From NCBI GenBank assembly GCA_025357995.1, contig JANYLF010000012.1, positions 1 to 17,459 of the forward strand: DNA of 17,459 bases, read 5' to 3'. This DNA is from Acidimicrobiia bacterium (GTDB lineage: Bacteria > Actinomycetota > Acidimicrobiia > IMCC26256 > JAENVU01). Position 1 is the stretch's first letter. Each line of letters starts with the position of its first letter. The notes beneath the pieces were generated by a model that worked only from the letters and a program-made list of their open reading frames with translations, was not told where the DNA came from and searched no databases. This document shows, piece by piece, positions 12,555 through 17,459 of the stretch. A program made the translations under genes and the position numbers.

Positions 12555-13631
12555 ATGGCGCCGAGAGAAGTTGTCGTCGTCGGCGCGGGCGTGATGGGAG
12601 CCGCGGCGGCGTGGCAACTCGCCAAACGCGGCGACAATGTGATCGTTGTCGAACAGTTTGTCGACGGCCACGAGCGTGGCAGTTCGCATGGCGCGTCGCG
12701 CATCTTCCGCCTCGGATATCCCGACCCGTTTTGGGTGCATCTCGGCTGCGAAGCGCTCGCGGTGTGGCACGAACTCGAACATGACGCGCGTGTCGGATTG
12801 ATCGTGCAGACCGGCTCGGTCGATCACGGTGATGCCGCGAACGTGGGCACAATCCTCGCCGCGCTTGACGTCGCGGCGGTGCCGACCGAGTTGTTGACGC
12901 CCCGCGTCGCGGCCGACCGGTGGCCCGGAATGCGGTTCGAAGGTTCGGTCGTCTTCCAAGCGGGCGGTGGTCGCATCGCGTCGGGGGCGGCGCGCCTGGC
13001 GATGATCGAAGAGGCGCAGCGTCATGGCGCGGTCGTGCGGTGGGAGGAACCCGTGCGCGCGATCGAGGTGAGCGGCGAGCGGGCGCGTGTCGTGCTCGAC
13101 CATGAAGTGCTCGATGCCGACACCGTGGTGGTCGCGGCCGGTGCGTGGACCTCGCGTTTGCTCAACGGTCTCGTCGATCTTCCGCCGTTGCGCGTGACTC
13201 AGGAGTCGGTGTTCCATTTCGCCCCCCGAGACGCGCACTCGTGGTGGCCGAGCCTGATTCACCATCACGACGGCGCGACCGTCTACGGGCTGGAGACTCC
13301 CGGCGTCGGCGTGAAGTTGGCCGAGCACCACACAGGGCCGGTGGTGGATCCCGATACCCGCGACGCCATGGTCGACCCGGGGAGCCGTGAGCGCGTCGTG
13401 CAGTTCGTCGAACGCTGGATGCCCGGACTCGTGCCCGTCCCCGTCGACGAGGTCACCTGCCTCTACACCACGACGCCGACCGAGGATTTTGTGATCGATC
13501 GCGTTGGCCCGGTGGTCGTCGCGTCGCCGTGCTCCGGTCACGGGTTCAAGTTCGCACCTCTCGTCGGACAGATGGTCGCCGATGTCGTCGCCGGCGAGCA
13601 CGCCCCCGAGCGCTTCCGACTCCGCCGGTGA
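12555..13631 (+). CDS. FAD-dependent amine oxidase, monomeric sarcosine oxidase / N-methyltryptophan oxidase type
   Basis: A 358-aa DAO-family flavoprotein. VVVVGAGVMGAAAAWQLAKRG (6-26) is the FAD-binding Rossmann motif, ending with the ribose-binding acidic VVEQ (31-34). GSSHGASRIFRLGY (42-55) matches the GSxHGxxRxxRxxY segment that contacts the flavin in monomeric sarcosine oxidase. TCLYTTTPTEDFVID (301-315) contains Cys302 at the position of the covalent-FAD cysteine, and CSGHGFKF (326-333) the flavin-site lysine loop. It should oxidise an N-methyl or secondary amino acid, giving H2O2 and formaldehyde or an imine; the substrate is unknown. The ATG has TAGCCT 6 bases upstream. Its stop shares one base with the next gene (TGATG), so the three genes form an operon. 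It is cytoplasmic, with no signal peptide. Confidence 0.9.
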   Translation: MAPREVVVVGAGVMGAAAAWQLAKRGDNVIVVEQFVDGHERGSSHGASRIFRLGYPDPFWVHLGCEALAVWHELEHDARVGLIVQTGSVDHGDAANVGTILAALDVAAVPTELLTPRVAADRWPGMRFEGSVVFQAGGGRIASGAARLAMIEEAQRHGAVVRWEEPVRAIEVSGERARVVLDHEVLDADTVVVAAGAWTSRLLNGLVDLPPLRVTQESVFHFAPRDAHSWWPSLIHHHDGATVYGLETPGVGVKLAEHHTGPVVDPDTRDAMVDPGSRERVVQFVERWMPGLVPVPVDEVTCLYTTTPTEDFVIDRVGPVVVASPCSGHGFKFAPLVGQMVADVVAGEHAPERFRLRR

Positions 13632-14119
13632 TGACGATCGCCGATGTGCTCGCGGTGCTCGACGCGCTCGATGCAGCGGACGTGCGTGCGTGGATCGAGG
13701 GTGGATGGGGAATCGACGCCTTGGTCGGCCATCAGACCCGCGACCACGACGACGTGGACCTGGCCGTCGATTCGGCGGGTCAGGGATTCGAGCACGCGAT
13801 CACCGCGCTCACCGCCGTGGGGTATTCGGCGACGCTCGACGATCTCCCGGTTCGCCTCGTGATGGAATCGTCCGAGGGTCGGAGTGTTGACCTCCATCCT
13901 CTGCGGTTCGCCACGGACGGATCGGCGGTGCAGTCGGGGCACAGCCGCGAGTATGAGTATCCCGCCGCGGGGTTTACCGTCGGTCGCATCGGTGATCGCG
14001 CCGTCCCGTGCCTCACGGCCGCGCTCCAGATCGACTTCCACTCGCACTACGAACCGCGTTCCGTCGACCGTCACGACCTGGCGCAACTCGCGGCGCGGGT
14101 CGACGAGACGCGCTCGTGA
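13631..14119 (+). CDS. Lnu(A)-type nucleotidyltransferase-like protein
   Basis: A 162-aa small nucleotidyltransferase, the same length as Lnu(A) (161 aa). RAWIEGGWGIDALVGHQTR (19-37) and DHDDVDLAVD (38-47) form the GG...DxD catalytic motif (Asp41, Asp43). The C-terminal PCLTAALQIDFHSHYEP (126-142) followed by DRHDLAQL (146-153) matches the Lnu(A)/ANT(2'') ending. Lnu(A) adenylylates lincomycin and clindamycin. Resistance is not proven here: many such genes are chromosomal with unknown substrates, and the base composition is the same as that of its neighbours. The ATG at 13631 overlaps the amine-oxidase stop (TGATG), although the frame is open upstream inside that gene. Its stop overlaps the ypeA GTG by four bases, so it is a middle operon gene. 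Confidence 0.85.
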   Translation: MTIADVLAVLDALDAADVRAWIEGGWGIDALVGHQTRDHDDVDLAVDSAGQGFEHAITALTAVGYSATLDDLPVRLVMESSEGRSVDLHPLRFATDGSAVQSGHSREYEYPAAGFTVGRIGDRAVPCLTAALQIDFHSHYEPRSVDRHDLAQLAARVDETRS

Positions 14120-14541
14120 AGGTCCGGACATTCGAACCCGTCGATGCGGCCGCGGTCATCGCGCTCTGGCGGGAGTGTGACCTCACGCGACCGTGGAACG
14201 ACCCCGAGCGCGACATCGAGCGCAAGGTCGCGGTCGCGGACGATCTCTTCCTCGTCGGCTCGATCGAAGGCGTGGTCGTCGCGACGGTCATGGCCGGTTA
14301 CGAAGGCCACCGGGGTTGGGTGAACTACCTGGCGGTCGATCCGACGCGTCGGGGTTCGGGCCTTGGCCGCGCGTTGATGGCCGAGGCCGAGGACCGGCTG
14401 CGCGCCCGCGGTTGTCCCAAAATCAATCTCCAAGTGCGCACGTCGAACCCATCGGCGATCGCGTTCTACGAACGCCTCGGATTCGCGGTCGACGATGCCG
14501 TCAGCCTCGGCAAGCGGCTCGAGCCCGACGAACCGAATTAG
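14116..14541 (+). CDS. ypeA: GNAT acetyltransferase, YpeA type
   Basis: A 141-aa GNAT acetyltransferase, exactly as long as E. coli YpeA and similar over its whole length: ITLWERCDL-like VIALWRECDL (14-23), TRPWNDPERDIERK (24-37), VMAGYEGHRGWVNYLAV (58-74), the acetyl-CoA pyrophosphate loop RRGSGLGRAL (78-87), RARGCPKINLQV (96-107) and the end SLGKRLEPDE (130-139). YpeA's acceptor is unknown, so only the N-acetyltransferase fold and acetyl-CoA use can be stated. The GTG at 14116 overlaps the nucleotidyltransferase stop (GTGA). It is the last gene of the operon. Its TAG shares bases with the TAA of the convergent acetyltransferase gene in TTAG (14538-14541). The frame is open back to 14008 only as a shadow. 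Confidence 0.9.
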   Translation: MKVRTFEPVDAAAVIALWRECDLTRPWNDPERDIERKVAVADDLFLVGSIEGVVVATVMAGYEGHRGWVNYLAVDPTRRGSGLGRALMAEAEDRLRARGCPKINLQVRTSNPSAIAFYERLGFAVDDAVSLGKRLEPDEPN

Positions 14542-15140
14542 GGCTGAGTCAACCGGGCCCGGATCGCGGGCCACTCCGACGGGATGATGGAGTACATCGC
14601 GCTGTCACGCGCCTGGCCTTCCTCGCCCGGGACGAGCGAGGGTTGCCAACTGCGCATGACGCCGTCGAGGCGCGCGCCAAGGCGTTCGATCGCGGCCCGG
14701 CTGCGGTCGTTGCGAGCGTCGGTCTTCAAGTCGACGCGTTGCACGTTCCACACGTCGAACGCGTGGGTGAGCATCAGCAGCTTCGCGTCGGTGTTCGCAC
14801 CGGTGCGCTGGGCCGAGGCGGCCAGCCACGTCCCACCGATCTCGACCGCATCGGGCAGCGCACGGCCATAGTACGAACGCAACCAGAGGAATCTGGTCGT
14901 ACCGAGCACCCGGCCGTCGACCGCGGAGCACGTGGTGAAGGGAATGTCGACGCCCTTGGCTCGGAGTGTCACGAGGGATTCGACGTGCGCCCTCATCTCG
15001 GAGGAGGTCGCGGGCACGGTCGTGAATCCGAAGGTCGAGCGGTCGACGTTGGCCGCCGCGACGAGCGCGTCCACGTGGTCGAGCATGAGCGGCTCGAGCC
15101 GGACGACGTTTCCAACCAGTTCGAAGGGCTCGATCTGCAT
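14538..15140 (-). CDS. GNAT acetyltransferase, RimJ/RimL (Acetyltransf_3) type
   Basis: A 200-aa GNAT protein of the RimJ/RimL-like group. It begins LVGNVVRLEPLMLDHVDALV (8-27), typical of this group ('g..v.L.pl...d...l'). It has the strand VLGTTRFLWL (97-106), EIGGTWLAASAQRTGANTDAKLLML (115-139), where the acetyl-CoA loop lies (R/TGAN in place of QR.G.g), and the helix-strand NDRSRAAIERLGARLDGVMRS (154-174), which matches 'N..S...ieklGf...g.lr'. The acceptor may be a ribosomal protein N-terminus, another amine or a small molecule. The ATG at 15140 is the only good start; I see neither a clear ribosome site nor a TANNNT box 6-8 bases upstream. It converges with ypeA, overlapping by four bases, and is divergent from the pilin-like gene. 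Confidence 0.87.
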   Translation of the reverse strand: MQIEPFELVGNVVRLEPLMLDHVDALVAAANVDRSTFGFTTVPATSSEMRAHVESLVTLRAKGVDIPFTTCSAVDGRVLGTTRFLWLRSYYGRALPDAVEIGGTWLAASAQRTGANTDAKLLMLTHAFDVWNVQRVDLKTDARNDRSRAAIERLGARLDGVMRSWQPSLVPGEEGQARDSAMYSIIPSEWPAIRARLTQP

Positions 15141-15248
15141 CGGGGCAGCTTCGCGTAACGCGCACAGGGAACCGTCGGGTTTTTGTTTCTTTCAGTCGAA
15201 CGTCCGGCCGGTTTTGATCCGGTGGGACAACCGTCGATAGGTGATCTC
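15141..15248. promoter_or_regulatory. Divergent 108-bp gap with T-rich tract and pilin gene control signals
   Basis: On the plus strand a small hairpin AACC (15170-15173) / GGTT (15178-15181) runs into a T-rich tract (15180-15193), which stands out in this GC-rich window. The 8-mer AACCGTCG occurs twice (15170-15177 and 15229-15236). GTCGATAG (15233-15240) resembles the FliA/WhiG-class -10 GCCGATAA. AGGTGA (15239-15244), 4 bases before the ATG, is a plausible ribosome site. If the first acts as a -10 box, the second would not be in the transcript, so the two readings exclude each other. I checked for a c-di-GMP riboswitch and did not find its core. Confidence 0.35.
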
Positions 15249-15782
15249 ATGCGACCCAGGGTGCGCGCCTTCGAGCGACGACGCGTGCGCGAGCAGGGCT
15301 TCGGCCTGATCGAGGAAATTGTGGTGATCCTGGTTCTCGCCATCTTGATCGCTATCGCGATCCCGCTCTTCCTCGGCGCTCGCGTGCGCGCCAACGATCG
15401 CTCCGCGCGCTCGAGCTTGCGGGTGAGTCTCACTGGGGCCAAGACCATCTACACAGACACCGGTTCGTACGTGGGGGCCACCTCGGCGGCGCTGGCGAAG
15501 GCCGAACCCGCGCTCAAGTTCCTGACGACGGCGAGCACCGGGCCGAAGGTCGTTCGCGTCCTCACATCCACCGCGAAGGACGCGATGCTTTCCGCGCAGT
15601 CGGATTCGTCGAAGTGCTACTTCATCACGGACAGCGCGAAGTTCGGCAGCGGTTTCGCGGTGGAGAGTGGCACGTGCGCGGCGGCCGTCGCACCGGCCGT
15701 GCTGGCCGCGAAGCCGGCCGTAGGGAGCATCGCCGCCGCGTCCGCCACCGGGAAGGCGCCGACCTGGGCGTCGGAGTGGTAG
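15249..15782 (+). CDS. Type IV pilin-like protein (class III / prepilin signal)
   Basis: A 177-aa prepilin-like protein. A positively charged leader (1-17, seven arginines) ends in Gly17, the prepilin-peptidase site. The mature N-terminus is FGLIEEIVVILVLAILIAI (18-36), with Glu22 at the conserved +5 position, and the hydrophobic helix runs to about residue 42 with the usual Pro39. Gly replaces the common Thr at +2. The globular part holds two cysteines, Cys123 and Cys143, about 20 residues apart, as in the disulfide D-loop of pilins, and the C-terminal 35 residues are alanine-rich. It should be inserted in the membrane and processed by PilD to form or cap a pilus or pseudopilus. No pil assembly genes are in the window, so it is a stand-alone gene. 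The ATG at 15249 is chosen over the open frame from 15183 because it gives the expected short leader. Confidence 0.85.
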   Translation: MRPRVRAFERRRVREQGFGLIEEIVVILVLAILIAIAIPLFLGARVRANDRSARSSLRVSLTGAKTIYTDTGSYVGATSAALAKAEPALKFLTTASTGPKVVRVLTSTAKDAMLSAQSDSSKCYFITDSAKFGSGFAVESGTCAAAVAPAVLAAKPAVGSIAAASATGKAPTWASEW

Positions 15783-15785
15783 GCG

Positions 15786-17411
15786 TCAGGCGGAGAGGGC
15801 TTGTTCGGTCAGGCGACGGGCGATCACGCGAAGGCACAAGGTTTCGTCGGCACCTTCGAAGATCGAGAGCACGCGCGCGTCGACGAAGTAGCGCGACACC
15901 GGGAACTCCTCGGCGTAACCCATGCCTCCGTGGAGCTGTAACGCCTCGCGCGTGACCCACTCGGCGGCCCGACACACGTAGGCCTTCACCATGCTCGCTT
16001 CGAGCGCGCCTTCACCGCGCGCCATCTTGCGCGCCACGTCATAGGAAAACTGACGACCCGCGCAGATCAGCGCGGCCATCTTCGCGAGCTTCACCTTGGA
16101 GAGCTGGTAGTCGAAAATCGGCTTGCCGAAGACGTTGCGATCCTGCGCGTATCCGAGCCCGGCTTCGAACGCGGCCTGCATGAGTCCAACGGCGCGCGCG
16201 GCGGTCTGGAGGCGACCGCTCTCGAAGCCTTCCATCTGGAGGTAGAAGCCCTTGCCGAGCCCGCCTTCCATTCCGATCAGGTTCTCCGCCGGCACAAACC
16301 AGTTGTCGAACGCGACCTCGTACGAGTGCATGCCGCGGTATCCGAGAGTGTCGATCGCGCGGCCTTCCATCTTGCCGTCGCGACCATCGTCGAACGCGAA
16401 GTGATGACCGGGCGCGGGAGGCTTGTCGATGACGAGCACGGAGAGGCCGCGGTGGCCGAGTGAGCGATCAGGGTCGGTACGAGCGAGCACCATCAGTGTG
16501 TCGGCCCGACCCGCGAAGGTGCACCACGTCTTCACGCCGTTCACGATGTAGCCGCCGTCGGTCGGTGTCGCGGTTACCTTCACCCCGGCGACGTCGGAGC
16601 CGTAGTCGGGCTCGGTCACCATCACACCGACGATCCGCTCACCACTCGCGATCTGCGGTAACCAACCGTGCTTCTGCTCTTCGGTCCCGCCCTTCACGAT
16701 GGCGCGCGTGAGAATTTCCGGACGGGTGATGAGCGCGCCACCCGCGCCGAGTGAACCCCAAGACAATTCCTCGGTCGCCACGCACATCGCGAGGTAGTCG
16801 GATTCTCCGCCTGCCGCGAATCCGCCGTACTCCTCGGGAACCGAAAGCCCGAAGCCGCCGATCTCGGCCATGCCGTCGATGATCTCGTCGGGAATGTCGG
16901 AGTTCGTACGGTGAATGTGCTCCGCGACGGGCCGGATCTTGTCTTCGGCGAATCGGTGGAACGTGTCTCGCACCATGTCGAACTCGTCGTCGAGGTGGGC
17001 GGGACCAGTGCCGTGCCGGGGTAACGAGTCGGCCAACGATTCGAGGAACACCGGGTCGCGGTGCGCGGCGACGAAGTCGTGCGCGCTCGCGAGCTGCGCG
17101 GGATCCACGCCCCACTCGCCCTCGCGACCCACCAGCCTTCCGACGATGTCGGCGAACACATCGGCGATATAGGCATAGGCGAGCTTCGCTTCGAGCTCGC
17201 CGTGGAGCGCGTACCCGAGCATCACGCGCGAGCCCGCAACCGCGGCCGCGGCATGGGCGAGGTCGTACGCCACGACCTGGTGCTCGTCCAGCTTGGCCAC
17301 CGAGATGCGGCCGTTGTCGCTCGACAGGGAGGCAAGGTGGCGAGCGGCCGCATCAACCAGCGCGCCGGCCGCGTCGGCCGCGTCGACCGCGGCTGCTTGC
17401 GTGTCAGTCAT
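15786..17411 (-). CDS. Acyl-CoA dehydrogenase with N-terminal extension, methylsuccinyl-CoA dehydrogenase-like
   Basis: A 541-aa flavoprotein, about 150 residues longer than usual acyl-CoA dehydrogenases. Residues 1-140 are an alanine-rich helical extension. The normal domains follow: N-helical (143-255, with GFGLSVPEEYGGF at 186-198), the beta domain with the FAD-binding VMVTEPDYGSDVAG (263-276), and the C-helical domain (about 385-541) with HGGMGYAEE (494-502) and the catalytic glutamate in IFEGADETLCLRVIARR (517-533, Glu519). The length and helical extension are what is known for (2S)-methylsuccinyl-CoA dehydrogenase of the ethylmalonyl-CoA pathway, which would oxidise methylsuccinyl-CoA to mesaconyl-CoA; this assignment is moderate (about 0.5). 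A long-tailed general acyl-CoA dehydrogenase is the alternative. The ATG has TAGGCT 8 bases upstream. It converges on the pilin gene with a 3-base gap. Confidence 0.9.
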   Translation of the reverse strand: MTDTQAAAVDAADAAGALVDAAARHLASLSSDNGRISVAKLDEHQVVAYDLAHAAAAVAGSRVMLGYALHGELEAKLAYAYIADVFADIVGRLVGREGEWGVDPAQLASAHDFVAAHRDPVFLESLADSLPRHGTGPAHLDDEFDMVRDTFHRFAEDKIRPVAEHIHRTNSDIPDEIIDGMAEIGGFGLSVPEEYGGFAAGGESDYLAMCVATEELSWGSLGAGGALITRPEILTRAIVKGGTEEQKHGWLPQIASGERIVGVMVTEPDYGSDVAGVKVTATPTDGGYIVNGVKTWCTFAGRADTLMVLARTDPDRSLGHRGLSVLVIDKPPAPGHHFAFDDGRDGKMEGRAIDTLGYRGMHSYEVAFDNWFVPAENLIGMEGGLGKGFYLQMEGFESGRLQTAARAVGLMQAAFEAGLGYAQDRNVFGKPIFDYQLSKVKLAKMAALICAGRQFSYDVARKMARGEGALEASMVKAYVCRAAEWVTREALQLHGGMGYAEEFPVSRYFVDARVLSIFEGADETLCLRVIARRLTEQALSA

Positions 17412-17419
17412 GGCCAGGG

Positions 17420-17425
17420 AGCCTA
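17420..17425 (-). promoter_or_regulatory. Candidate leaderless -10 box (TAGGCT), acyl-CoA dehydrogenase gene
   Basis: The minus strand reads TAGGCT, ending 8 bases before the ATG at 17411. There is no Shine-Dalgarno within the intervening bases. The -35 region would lie close to the window edge and is not recognisable. Confidence 0.45.
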
Positions 17426-17459
17426 CCGACGCACCTCCGGGCCAATCCCAAGCGAGGGT

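Noticed and set aside
12111..13601. A 496-codon open frame on the minus strand
   Set aside because: It lies opposite the sarcosine-oxidase-like gene, has no recognisable domain and a low-complexity Arg/His/Asp-rich composition typical of antisense frames in GC-rich DNA.
13631..14119. A recently acquired antibiotic resistance cassette
   Set aside because: The gene overlaps both neighbours, has the same base composition as they do, and there are no integron, transposon or repeat borders.
15141..15248. c-di-GMP-I riboswitch before the pilin gene
   Set aside because: CGCACAGGG and GGGACAACCG recall parts of that RNA, but the GCAAACC and ACGCAAAGCC core and the receptor helix are missing.
1..17459. 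Mobile elements, CRISPR arrays, tRNA or rRNA genes
   Set aside because: I found no transposase or integrase motif, no regularly spaced repeats and no tRNA-like or rRNA-like segments on either strand.

Overview
The window is a compact chromosomal segment, roughly two-thirds G+C by eye, from a high-GC actinobacterium. Several features point to a free-living actinomycete-type lineage, possibly Acidimicrobiia: two F420-type flavoenzyme families, a LPXTG surface protein, an actinobacterial NlpC/P60 hydrolase with a coiled coil, an F/G-LIEE type IV pilin-like protein, and many starts preceded by a TANNNT box and no Shine-Dalgarno. The lineage is an inference; there is no rRNA or tRNA to test it. 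I saw no insertion sequence, phage gene, CRISPR array, tRNA or rRNA.

Layout. (1) 42-3109, minus: a tight operon encoding an LLM-class F420 oxidoreductase, a HAD hydrolase, a histidine phosphatase and a crotonase. (2) 3160-5131, plus, divergent from it: an atypical SDR and an alpha/beta-hydrolase-thioredoxin fusion. (3) 5128-8169, minus: LPXTG protein, selD and NlpC/P60 hydrolase, behind a long non-coding leader (8170-8496). (4) 8497-9492: a divergent pair, CXXC-less thioredoxin-like protein and FDOR/PNPOx-fold protein. (5) 9537-10970: a divergent pair, metallo-beta-lactamase-fold protein and PhnZ-like HD oxygenase. (6) 10971-12371: SnoaL-like protein divergent from a malyl-CoA lyase-like enzyme. 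(7) 12555-14541, plus: an overlapping operon of FAD amine oxidase, Lnu(A)-like nucleotidyltransferase and YpeA-type acetyltransferase. (8) 14538-17411: RimJ/RimL-type acetyltransferase (minus), pilin-like protein (plus), and an acyl-CoA dehydrogenase with a long N-terminal extension resembling methylsuccinyl-CoA dehydrogenase (minus).

How it works together. Most content is acyl-CoA and redox metabolism (crotonase, malyl-CoA lyase-like, acyl-CoA dehydrogenase, F420 enzymes, sarcosine-oxidase-like enzyme), with a small cell-surface group (LPXTG, NlpC/P60, pilin). The lyase and the extended dehydrogenase would both fit the ethylmalonyl-CoA pathway.

The most distinctive signal is in the non-coding DNA. 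Eight starts have TA(C/G)NNT ending 6-8 nt upstream and no Shine-Dalgarno, as expected for leaderless transcripts. One 50-bp divergent gap carries two overlapping -10 boxes that share the same TA step. Three convergent gene pairs have overlapping or abutting stop codons. I did not find a clearly new multi-gene system; the strongest protein-level oddities are the hydrolase-thioredoxin fusion, the selD with no canonical start, and the PhnZ-like HD protein.
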